In this document: piece after piece, positions 6,961 through 12,766 of the stretch
Position numbering within the stretch: position 1 is the stretch's first letter
Layout: each line of letters opens with the position of its first letter
Assembly (NCBI GenBank): GCA_050697155.1
Contig: JBOGZD010000055.1
Coordinates: 1 to 19,361 of the forward strand
Direction of reading: 5' to 3'
Source: JBOGZD01 sp050697155
GTDB lineage: Bacteria > Actinomycetota > Thermoleophilia > Solirubrobacterales > 70-9
Length of the DNA: 19,361 nucleotides
Translations under genes and position numbers: made by a program
Notes under the pieces: generated by a model
What the model was told of the DNA's origin: nothing
The model's database searches: none
What the model saw: only the letters and a program-made list of their open reading frames with translations

Positions 6961-7247
6961 CAGCCGCCTGGCTTCGGGTTCACATCGCGCTTGCGCTTCA
7001 GGTGCGGGCGGATCATCTCGCGGCCGCTGAGGACGCGGCCGTCCGGCACCCGATAGGTGGCTCGCGAGGTCTGGTCGTCCTCCGCCGCGGCCAGCAGGGC
7101 CTCCGATACCTTGCGGCCGTCGCGGAGCGTGACCAGCTTGTCCTTGCGGGAGGGCACGCTCAGCGCCCCCGCCCCCGCTTGCGGGCCTTCATTGGGAAGT
7201 GGGTCGGCGCGTAGCGCGAGAACCTGACGAGCGGTGCCGGGACGCAT
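6960..7247 (-). CDS. Small basic hypothetical protein coupled to the TM0106 nuclease
   Basis: No known domain is recognised. The likely conserved part is KLVTLRDGRKVSEALLAAAEDDQTSRATYRVPDG, followed by a basic tail LKRKRDVNPKPGG. The given start is the outermost ATG. A GTG at 7157, preceded by a G-rich stretch, would give a 65-residue protein beginning PSRKDKLVTL and may be the true start, since residues 1-30 are low-complexity and unconvincing. The stop overlaps the nuclease start by one base, indicating a two-gene unit. Being small and basic, it might bind nucleic acid with the nuclease, but this is a guess. Confidence 0.5.
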   Translation of the reverse strand: MRPGTARQVLALRADPLPNEGPQAGAGALSVPSRKDKLVTLRDGRKVSEALLAAAEDDQTSRATYRVPDGRVLSGREMIRPHLKRKRDVNPKPGG

Positions 7248-7361
7248 GCGGCACCCTCATCGGGTAGCCCGGGTCGCGGCGGGGAGAACTTGGGCTTGCT
7301 CGCGCCTCTAACCGTGCATGGGCGCGGGATCGACCCGGATGCGCCGGCGGTGTGGCGACAC

Positions 7362-7574
7362 ATGAGGTTCACCCGCCATGCCCGAAGCGAGATGCGGCTT
7401 TACGGAGTTTCGCGAGCAGAAGCCACGCGCATCGCAGCCGAGCCGACCAGCGAGGAGCGCGATAACAAGGGAAACGCCCGGCGGGCCGGCCTCAGCGATG
7501 ACGGTCGGGAGATCGTCGTCGTCGTCGCTCGGGACGATCCCGCCCTCGTGATTACCCTGTTCGAGAGAGGCTGA
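7362..7574 (+). CDS. DUF4258 domain protein, putative RNase toxin
   Basis: From the ATG at 7362 the 70-residue product is FTRHARSEMRLYGVSRAEATRIA, then VVVVARDDPALVITLFERG. This matches DUF4258: an N-terminal HAxxxMxxxxVS motif and a C-terminal strand ending in VITxx. The family has a BrnT/RelE-like fold and is usually treated as a toxin component. An upstream in-frame start at 7290 adds 24 residues that are not part of the domain and is rejected. The next gene, DUF2283, begins 2 bases after the stop; DUF4258-DUF2283 is a recurrent two-gene arrangement interpreted as a type II toxin-antitoxin module. Confidence 0.8.
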   Translation: MRFTRHARSEMRLYGVSRAEATRIAAEPTSEERDNKGNARRAGLSDDGREIVVVVARDDPALVITLFERG

Positions 7575-7576
7575 GC

Positions 7577-7861
7577 ATGCGCGCCGAATACGACACCCAG
7601 GCCGATGCGATCTCGATCGAGCTGATCGAGGCCGAACGGGCCGACGGAGGCGATGAGGTCCACGATCGGGCGATCGTCGCCCTCGTCAATGGACGAGCGG
7701 TTGAGGTTCAGCTGCTCTATCCCGATCTCGGGCTCGACGAGCCGATCCGCGCCGCGAGCGAACGCTACGACCTCGACCGCGAGGCGCTCACGGCCGCCGC
7801 GCGCTCAGCGCTTGCGGCGCCCGATCGCCGGGTGACGGTTGAGGTCGGGCTGCGCAGGTAG
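7577..7861 (+). CDS. DUF2283 domain protein, putative antitoxin (copy 1)
   Basis: This 94-residue protein starts MRAEYDTQADAISIELIEAE, the DUF2283 signature (Y-D-x-x-A-D-A-x-x-I/L-x-L), then VALVNGRAVEVQLLYP. The C-terminal half (LDREALTAAARSALAAPDR) is helical and resembles a dimerising or toxin-binding tail. Spacing of 2 bases from the DUF4258 gene supports a toxin-antitoxin pair with this as antitoxin. A clear paralogue of the same length, sharing the SALAAPDR tail, lies at 12315-12599 next to a HicB-like gene. Confidence 0.82.
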   Translation: MRAEYDTQADAISIELIEAERADGGDEVHDRAIVALVNGRAVEVQLLYPDLGLDEPIRAASERYDLDREALTAAARSALAAPDRRVTVEVGLRR

Positions 7862-7875
7862 TCGCCGTCGACAGC

Positions 7876-8205
7876 TCACGCGCGACGCGGCGCGCCCGCC
7901 TCCGCGGCTAGCTCCGCGGCGGTCAGGCCGATGATCAGGCCGAGCAGGACGTGGCCCGGGGCCTTGGTCGACCCCCCGATCGCCTCGAGCCGCTCCTTGA
8001 GCAGGGCGCGGGTGTCGTCGACGATCCCCACCGACTCCTGGAGCCGGATCACGGCGTCGAGCAGTTCGGCGGCGCCCAGCCCCCGCTGGACGGCGTGGAA
8101 ATCGTCGATGCGGTCGAAGGCGCGGGCGACGCTGTCGCTTATCTCATCCATCACCTCGGAGGTCGCCTGGACCGGACCGGACCTGACGCCCGGGGGAGTC
8201 GTCAC
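7876..8205 (-). CDS. Hypothetical helical protein
   Basis: The 109 residues match no family I recognise. The composition is strongly helical: DEISDSVARAFDRIDDFHAVQRGLGAAELLDAVIRLQES. A short hydrophobic patch near the C-terminus (VLLGLIIGLTAAEL) could be membrane-associated or simply a buried helix. It lies 36 bases downstream of the DUF429 gene on the same strand and may be the last gene of that unit. It converges with the DUF2283 gene ending at 7861. Confidence 0.6.
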   Translation of the reverse strand: MTTPPGVRSGPVQATSEVMDEISDSVARAFDRIDDFHAVQRGLGAAELLDAVIRLQESVGIVDDTRALLKERLEAIGGSTKAPGHVLLGLIIGLTAAELAAEAGAPRRA

Positions 8206-8241
8206 CCCCGCAATCGGGCGTACCGATCCCAGGCCGCGCGC

Positions 8242-9009
8242 CTACCCGCCCAGCTCCGCGAGCGAGCCCTCGGCCGGCAGGTGGATCCAGCCCTCGCGCG
8301 GGGCGCGCTCGCGTTCCTCGTCGGTTCGCGGCGACAGGGTGAGGCCGAGCGCGGTCGCCCGGGCGACGAGCGCGCAGACCAGCGCGTCGAGGCAGTGGTC
8401 GCTGGTCTCACAGGCGGCGCGGCGTTCGGGCGTCAGTCGGAGATCGGGAAGCTTGGCGAGAAGAGACCGGGTGAGCGACTTCAGGGTGTCGCGACCGGCG
8501 CCGCGCTTGTAGCCGGCGAAGGGAAGCCCCCACTGGGAGAGCGCGCCGGCGGGGTAGACCTCGACGGCAAGCCCGCTGCCGTCGCGGCTCACCCGCTTGC
8601 CGGCGGCATCGAGTCGGGCGAGGAGCTGGGCGCAGCGCATCGCGGTGACCCCGATCCGGTCGGTGGAGACGCTCAGCGGGCGCAGGCCGCGCTCATGGCA
8701 GAAGCGGTCGGTGGCGCGGAAGCGAAGCCGGCGGCGGAACGCGTCCTGTTCAGCCGGGCTCGACTCGTCGCGGCCGGGCCACGCCGCCTCGCCCCGGTGG
8801 TGGGCGACGAGCGCGTCGACGAACTCGTCCGGCCAGCCGAATGGCGAGTCGATCCCGACCTTGGCGCAGCCGTCCGCGGCGGCGAGGAGGTCGTCGTCGG
8901 TCCAGTCGCTCGCCAGCGTCGCCACCTCCGCCGCGCCGCGACGCCATTCGATCAGGCAAGCGGCGGTGTTCTTCGGCTGCGCGGCGAGGTCGATCCCGAG
9001 CGTCTTCAT
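8242..9009 (-). CDS. DUF429 family protein, RNase H-fold predicted nuclease
   Basis: From the ATG at 9009 the 255-residue product begins MKTLGIDLAAQPKNTAACLIEW. The GIDLAxxxxxT strand is the first acidic strand of the RNase H fold in DUF429. Further landmarks are KVGIDSPFGWPDEF near 55, FRATDRFCHE near 98, VEVYPAGALSQWG near 152 and SDHCLDALVCALVARA near 203. These carry the conserved D/E residues of a two-metal site. The reading frame continues upstream to 9450, but that part is a shadow of the Uma2 gene, so the start just before GIDLA is preferred. Substrate unknown. Confidence 0.82.
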   Translation of the reverse strand: MKTLGIDLAAQPKNTAACLIEWRRGAAEVATLASDWTDDDLLAAADGCAKVGIDSPFGWPDEFVDALVAHHRGEAAWPGRDESSPAEQDAFRRRLRFRATDRFCHERGLRPLSVSTDRIGVTAMRCAQLLARLDAAGKRVSRDGSGLAVEVYPAGALSQWGLPFAGYKRGAGRDTLKSLTRSLLAKLPDLRLTPERRAACETSDHCLDALVCALVARATALGLTLSPRTDEERERAPREGWIHLPAEGSLAELGG

Positions 9010-9047
9010 CTCCTTCGCTGCGTGTCCTGGTGGCGCAGGCGCCCGGC

Positions 9048-9605
9048 TCAGCGCTCGAACAGCTCGTCGAGCGCCAGCGAGAACCCCGGCAGCTGCGGTG
9101 AGGTGAGCTGCGCTCCGGCGCCGAGCTCGAGCGCCACGTCGAAGGTCTTTGCCTCGGGCACAGACCGGCGATAGACGAGCACGGTGTCCGAGGCGTCGTC
9201 GACCAGACACAGCTCCGGCAGCCCGCTCGACTCGTAGACGCGCTTCTTGGCGCCGATGTCGTAGCGCCAGGTGCTGGCCGAGCGGATCTCGACGCAGAGG
9301 TCGGGCAACCGGTCGGGGTAGGCGTCGAGGTCGGCCGGGACGTGGTCCTCCGAGAACCAGAGCAGGTCGGGGCCGTAGACATTGTGCTCGTCGAGGCGCA
9401 CGTCGGTGGGCAGGGAGACGAAGCCGCGACCCGGGCGGGCGCTCACCCATCCATAGAGTGCGTGGTGCAGCCGCCCTTGGAGGTGCGCGTGAATCAGCTT
9501 CGGCTCATTCACGACGATCTCGCCCTCGACAAGCTGCTTGCGGTCGCCGATCTCGGTCGCGGCGTAGTACTGCTCGGCTGTCATGCGGGTCGCGATCGCA
9601 CCCAT
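9048..9605 (-). CDS. Uma2 family (DUF820) putative endonuclease
   Basis: This 185-residue protein contains MTAEQYYA near the start, QLVEGEIVVNEP, GPDLLWFSED (about 78-87), DLCVEIRSAST (about 102-112) and KKRVYESSGLPELCLVD. The PD...ExR...K series is the PD-(D/E)XK-like core of the Uma2/DUF820 family, expanded in cyanobacteria and actinobacteria. The usual motif is EVxSPS; here it is EIRSAST. A -10-like TATCGT at 9617-9622 on the minus strand would put the transcript start 5 bases from the ATG, so it may have its own near-leaderless promoter. Biological role unknown. Confidence 0.85.
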   Translation of the reverse strand: MGAIATRMTAEQYYAATEIGDRKQLVEGEIVVNEPKLIHAHLQGRLHHALYGWVSARPGRGFVSLPTDVRLDEHNVYGPDLLWFSEDHVPADLDAYPDRLPDLCVEIRSASTWRYDIGAKKRVYESSGLPELCLVDDASDTVLVYRRSVPEAKTFDVALELGAGAQLTSPQLPGFSLALDELFER

Positions 9606-9685
9606 CGGCCACTGCCACGATAAGGCACGGGCGGCGCGGTTCTCGCCCCCACCGACGAGGTGGTGGCTACCTCAGGGACGGGCCG

Positions 9686-10294
9686 TCAGATCACCTGGTG
9701 GAGCCGGCGGCCCATCGCCGCGCCCGAGGCGCCGAAGAGGTCGCAGAGGGCGAAGAAGTCGTCCTTGTGGTTCGGGTACTCGCGCCGGACCAGCGGCATC
9801 GGCATCAGCATCGCGGCGGCGAAGAGGTGGGCCTCCTCCTCGATGTCGGGCTGGTCGGGGACCGGGCCCGCCGGCGAGTCCTCCTCGCCGTGCTTCATCG
9901 ACTTCGAGCGGCAGTAGAGCGACTGCTCGCGGGCGGCGCGGTGCATCACCCAGTGGCCGAGCTCGTGGCAGATCGTGAACCGACCGCGCCCGCGCGACTG
10001 CTCCGCCTCCTCGGCGTTGACCCAGATCTGCTTGCGGTCGGGGAGCAGCAGGCCCGAGAGCTGCTCGTCGGGGGCGAGCTCGGGGCAGCCGGGCGCGGCG
10101 CGCATCTCGGCCGGCGCCTTGAAGCACACGTGCAGGCCGTAGACGTCGGAGGCGATCGGCGCGACCGGGATCGGCAGCGTCCGGCGGTCCCAGACGTAGT
10201 CGGGCGCGTTCATCAGGCAGCGCATCGCGCGGCGTTCGAACTCCTCCCTCATGATTTCGATGCTAGCCGCGGCCATCGCCGGGTCCGACGGCAC
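9686..10294 (-). CDS. ImmA/IrrE-family zinc metallopeptidase
   Basis: The 202-residue product has the zinc-peptidase motif FTICHELGHWVMH near 105-117 and the downstream glutamate helix EEEAHLFAAAMLMP near 151-164. Both are typical of ImmA/IrrE (M78) proteases such as ImmA of ICEBs1 and PprI/IrrE of Deinococcus, which cleave XRE-type repressors after stress. It is the last gene of the sigma / XRE-like / 80-residue / ImmA series, so the XRE-like protein encoded just upstream is the obvious candidate substrate. The GTG at 10294 overlaps the preceding gene by 32 bases; an ATG at 10276 or 10254 may be used instead. Confidence 0.88.
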   Translation of the reverse strand: MPSDPAMAAASIEIMREEFERRAMRCLMNAPDYVWDRRTLPIPVAPIASDVYGLHVCFKAPAEMRAAPGCPELAPDEQLSGLLLPDRKQIWVNAEEAEQSRGRGRFTICHELGHWVMHRAAREQSLYCRSKSMKHGEEDSPAGPVPDQPDIEEEAHLFAAAMLMPMPLVRREYPNHKDDFFALCDLFGASGAAMGRRLHQVI

Positions 10295-10505
10295 GCAGGA
10301 GCCGCGCGATCACCCGCAGCGCGAGCAGGGAGGGGGTGTCGGCGCAGCGGTTCGACGGAGCCGAGCGGGTGAGCTCGGCCTCGAGCCGCCGCCGGCCTCG
10401 CTCCGAGTCCGCCAGCGCCCGGGCGAGCGCGGCCGCGAGCCGCCAGTCACGCTCGCGCAGCGCGAACCGAAACGCGGCGAAGGGGCTGTGGAGGGCGGGG
10501 TTCAT
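10263..10505 (-). CDS. Small arginine/alanine-rich protein between XRE-like and ImmA genes
   Basis: An 80-residue frame from the ATG at 10505 reads MNPALHSPFAAFRFALRERDWRLAAALARALADSE and ends LLALRVIARLLRAVG. It is helical and basic, with no recognised domain. It overlaps the start of the ImmA gene, consistent with translational coupling. Codon pattern and position support a real gene, but the evidence is modest. It could be an adaptor or simply a spacer gene. Confidence 0.5.
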   Translation of the reverse strand: MNPALHSPFAAFRFALRERDWRLAAALARALADSERGRRRLEAELTRSAPSNRCADTPSLLALRVIARLLRAVGPGDGRG

Positions 10506-10560
10506 CGCTGTTGAGGTCGGGCCGGGCGACGCGGTGCTGACGGCGAGGAACCCGCGCTGA

Positions 10561-10600
10561 ACGTCCCACGCCGGCCGCTCTGAGGGTGACCGTGGGACGT
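10561..10600. promoter_or_regulatory. Perfect 10-bp inverted repeat inside the sigma/ImmA operon
   Basis: ACGTCCCACG (10561-10570) and CGTGGGACGT (10591-10600) are exact inverted copies separated by 20 bp, so half-site centres are 30 bp, about three helical turns, apart. They lie between the XRE-like stop and the 80-residue gene. This could be an operator for a dimeric regulator or an mRNA hairpin. No T-tract follows, so it is not a standard terminator. Confidence 0.5.
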
Positions 10601-10611
10601 CCGGTGGAAGC

Positions 10612-11268
10612 TCAGCCGGGCCCGCCGCGGAAGAGCTCGTCGACCTCGTCCCACTCGGCGTCGCCGGGCTCGGACAGTCGCTCGGCGGCGCTCGGCGCGG
10701 CGCGGTCGGCATCCGCGAGGGCTTCCCGGTCGGCTATTGACAGCCGGGTGAACGCCGTGCTCGGCTCGCCCCCGGCCGCGCCCTCGCCCAGCGAGCGTCC
10801 CGCGCGGCGCAGGAAGTCGGCGCTGGTGTCGAGGATCTCCGCCAGCCGGTCGAGGACCTTCGGATCGACGCCCTCGGCCGGCAGCAGCCCCTGCTCCATC
10901 TCGTGGTAGTAGCCCTCGACCTTCTCCTCGCGCCCGCTCACGCCGAGCGATTCGGCGAGCCGACGGGCGATATCGGCGCGCATCACCCGCGCCCGCTCGC
11001 GCAGGCGCGGCAGGATCACCGGCCACAGCCCCGCCGCGCCGCCGAACGAGCGCACCAGGCGGTCGGTGAGCAGCTCGGCGGCGGACCCCTGGTAGGCCTC
11101 GGCGTCCCAGTCGCGGCCGGGGGAGCGCGCCAGGTACTCGTCGATCAGCTCGGCGAGCTCGGCGCGCTCGGTGTCCTCGAGCCGGTCGAGGTACTCCAGC
11201 GGGTTCGCCTCGCCGCCCTTGCGGTGCTCGGCGATGTAGTCGGACAGCAGGCGCTCGACGTCGGCCAT
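10612..11268 (-). CDS. XRE-like regulator, putative partner of the sigma factor
   Basis: The 218 residues divide into three parts. The N-terminus, MADVERLLSDYIAEHRKGGEANPLEYLDRL, is helical and acidic. The middle, about 87-155 (LRERARVMRADIARRLAESLG ... EKVEGYYHEMEQGLLP ... VLDRLAEILDTSADFLRRAG), has the layout of an XRE helix-turn-helix: R-A/R-helix, E-x-G equivalent in MEQGLLP, and a final LAxILxxSxDxLRRAG helix. The C-terminus is disordered and acidic. The gene begins 2 bases after the sigma factor stop. By position it could be an anti-sigma or a repressor cleaved by the downstream ImmA-type protease; neither role is proven. Confidence 0.7.
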   Translation of the reverse strand: MADVERLLSDYIAEHRKGGEANPLEYLDRLEDTERAELAELIDEYLARSPGRDWDAEAYQGSAAELLTDRLVRSFGGAAGLWPVILPRLRERARVMRADIARRLAESLGVSGREEKVEGYYHEMEQGLLPAEGVDPKVLDRLAEILDTSADFLRRAGRSLGEGAAGGEPSTAFTRLSIADREALADADRAAPSAAERLSEPGDAEWDEVDELFRGGPG

Positions 11269-11270
11269 CG

Positions 11271-11924
11271 CTAACCCCCGTCGTCCTCGAGCAGCGCGCG
11301 CAGGTCCTCGCGAAAGCGCTTGGCGATCTGGTGGACGTTGTCGTTGGTCATCGGGGTCGGCAGGTCCGGGTGTCCGTCGAAGCTCTCGTTGATCCGCTCG
11401 CCGGTCTTCTGCGCGGTGAGGTCCTCGAACACATACAGGTCGATCACCGCGCGGTGGACCTCGTTGCGCGACTCGAGCACTTGGGCGATCACCGCGCGGA
11501 CCTCGACCTCGCCGGTCGCGGCTTCCTCCTTCGGCACGTCGCCCCAGATGTCCTCCGCCTCGAGGTGCTCCTCGGCGAGCGGCCGGCCCTTCAGGGTCCG
11601 CGCCCGCTTTCCGGTGTAGTCGGCGATCCGGCGGGCCACGATCGTGCTCAACACGGCGCGAAAGCTCTCGATCTTGCCGGGCCGCAGCACGGTGCTGATC
11701 GCGCTGAAGAGCGCCTCCTGGGCGACGTCCTCGACGTCACTGGGCGGCACCTTGGCCCGCACCCGAAGCCTGACGTCGCGCTCGTGGCGAAAGACCAACA
11801 CTGCGAAGCCGTCCTCGGCCGCCCGCCGGTCGCCGGCGGCGAGCGCCGCGCGGACGTAGGCGACCAGCTCGTCGGAGTCGAGCTCGTCGAGCTGCTCACG
11901 GGATCGGGGTCGAAACTCGGACAC
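11271..11924 (-). CDS. ECF-like sigma-70 family RNA polymerase sigma factor
   Basis: The 217-residue product shows a sigma region 2: FAVLVFRHERDVRLRVRAKV, DVEDVAQEALFSAISTV, then IESFRAVLSTIVARRIADY, matching the RNAP-binding and -10-melting helices. Region 4 is less typical: VHRAVIDLYVFEDLTAQKTGERIN is followed by a loop SFDGHPDLPTPMT before DNVHQIAKRFREDL, an insertion inside the usual recognition helix-turn-helix. It starts with GTG at 11924 and heads a unit with the XRE-like, 80-residue and ImmA genes. A -10-like TACGTT lies at 11985-11990 on the minus strand. Target promoters unknown. Confidence 0.8.
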   Translation of the reverse strand: MSEFRPRSREQLDELDSDELVAYVRAALAAGDRRAAEDGFAVLVFRHERDVRLRVRAKVPPSDVEDVAQEALFSAISTVLRPGKIESFRAVLSTIVARRIADYTGKRARTLKGRPLAEEHLEAEDIWGDVPKEEAATGEVEVRAVIAQVLESRNEVHRAVIDLYVFEDLTAQKTGERINESFDGHPDLPTPMTNDNVHQIAKRFREDLRALLEDDGG

Positions 11925-12010
11925 GTCGTCGATCGGATGCGCTTCTGGTCGCCCGCGGGACCGCCCCGCTGACGAGGGCGCGGCAACGTAGCTCTTGTAT
12001 CAGACGGAAC

Positions 12011-12040
12011 TTGGCGCCTGGGCGGCGTTAGACGTACGCT
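12011..12040 (+). promoter_or_regulatory. Putative promoter of hicB
   Basis: TTGGCG (12011-12016) and TACGCT (12035-12040) are separated by 18 bp, a plausible -35/-10 pair about 28 bases before the hicB ATG. An alternative ECF-type reading, GGAAC at 12006-12010 and CGTT at 12026-12029, is also present; it would link hicB to the divergent sigma factor. Confidence 0.45.
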
Positions 12041-12067
12041 GAACATCCTCAAGCAAGCAGGTCTGAA

Positions 12068-12283
12068 ATGAGCGAGTACGCGGTGATCATCGAGCAGGGA
12101 GAGCAAGGGTTTGGTGCCTACGTACCGGACCTGCCAGGTTGCGTTGCCACGGCGACGACCCGCGAGGAGGTGACGCGGCTGATCGGCGAGGCGATCGAGC
12201 TCCACATCGCAGATCTTCAGCGTCGGGGAGAGGCGGTGCCGCCGCCGAGGAGCTCGGCCACCCGGGTCGAGGTCAGCGCGTAG
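12068..12283 (+). CDS. hicB: HicB-like antitoxin without a HicA partner
   Basis: The 71-residue product YAVIIEQGEQGFGAYVPDLPGCVATATTREEV ... IGEAIELHIADLQRRGEAVPPP is the HicB fold: a partial RNase H-like domain with the PDLPGC motif, helix EAIExHI and the GExVPxP tail. HicB normally neutralises the mRNA interferase HicA encoded next to it. No HicA (a roughly 60-residue protein with a GSHxx motif) is visible on either strand nearby. The gene downstream encodes a DUF2283 protein 31 bases away, suggesting a replaced partner or a free-standing regulator. It lacks an added DNA-binding domain. Confidence 0.88.
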   Translation: MSEYAVIIEQGEQGFGAYVPDLPGCVATATTREEVTRLIGEAIELHIADLQRRGEAVPPPRSSATRVEVSA

Positions 12284-12314
12284 CGCGACGTACCGTCCAC
12301 GAGCGGAGGAACTG

Positions 12315-12599
12315 ATGCGAGCCGAGTACGACAGCGAGGCCAACGCGCTCTCGATCGATCTCATCGGCGCCGAGCGCTGGGACCGATCCGAGCCCGTGGA
12401 TGACGACTACTGCACGATCGCGCTAGTTGGCGATCGGCCCGCGAGCATCGAGCTCCTGTCGCCTGCCGAGCACCTGGAGCTGCTCGCGATTGCGGCAGAG
12501 CGGCATACCCTCGATGCCGAAGCGCTCGAGGCGGCAGCGCGGTCCGCGCTGGCCGCTCCCGATCGGACCGTCGTGCTCGACGTCCTCGCCTCAGCCTGA
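12315..12599 (+). CDS. DUF2283 domain protein, putative antitoxin (copy 2)
   Basis: The 94-residue product begins MRAEYDSEANALSIDLIGAER and ends ALEAAARSALAAPDRTVVLDV. It is clearly paralogous to the protein at 7577-7861: same length, same MRAEYD start, same SALAAPDR tail. A good ribosome binding site GGAGG at 12304-12308 precedes the ATG. Unlike copy 1 it has no DUF4258 gene before it; its neighbour is HicB. Two antitoxin-type genes in a row without a toxin is unusual. Confidence 0.8.
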   Translation: MRAEYDSEANALSIDLIGAERWDRSEPVDDDYCTIALVGDRPASIELLSPAEHLELLAIAAERHTLDAEALEAAARSALAAPDRTVVLDVLASA

Positions 12600-12649
12600 G
12601 CGCGAACGAGTCCGTTGGGCGCCGGCGCCCTATCCGGCAAACGGCCACC

Positions 12650-12658
12650 TGCTACCGT
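12650..12658 (+). promoter_or_regulatory. Extended -10 promoter of the DEAD-box helicase transcript
   Basis: TGCTACCGT contains TG, one base, then the hexamer TACCGT (12653-12658). The corresponding position in the homologous leader at 16411-16419 is TGATACCTT, so the -10 pattern is kept while neighbouring bases vary. No convincing -35 is seen. Predicted transcript start is about 12665. Confidence 0.5.
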
Positions 12659-12664
12659 CATCGG

Positions 12665-12766
12665 CGTCGGGTCGCCGTCGTGGCGCCCGAGGAGTTCCGA
12701 CTTTCCGTGCACTCGTGAGTGCGTCCGGGTTTCAGGGTTCCCACCACTCACAAGGAGTTGCACCAC
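12665..12766 (+). promoter_or_regulatory. Structured 5' leader of the helicase gene (leader copy 1)
   Basis: This leader of about 100 nt is homologous to 16426-16523 and includes a 25-nt block (12705-12729) identical in both. The arm GTGCACTC (12707-12714) can pair locally, forming GCACTC/GAGTGC (12709-12722). Alternatively it can pair with GAGTTGCAC (12755-12763), which includes the Shine-Dalgarno AAGGAG (12752-12757). In that second fold GTGAGTG (12715-12721) also pairs with CACTCAC (12745-12751), giving a 15-bp interrupted helix that hides the ribosome binding site. An upstream hairpin around CGCC/GGCG near 12672-12685 is also present. The structure is read by eye; a switch function is inference. 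Confidence 0.6.

Noticed and set aside
9010..9450. N-terminal extension of the DUF429 frame
   Set aside because: This part overlaps the Uma2 gene in another frame and is arginine-rich nonsense; the RNase H fold begins right after the ATG at 9009.
7951..10372. Two plus-strand open frames of 407 codons (7951-9174 and 9149-10372)
   Set aside because: They run opposite the DUF429, Uma2 and ImmA genes and give repetitive Gly/Arg/Ala translations without recognisable domains.
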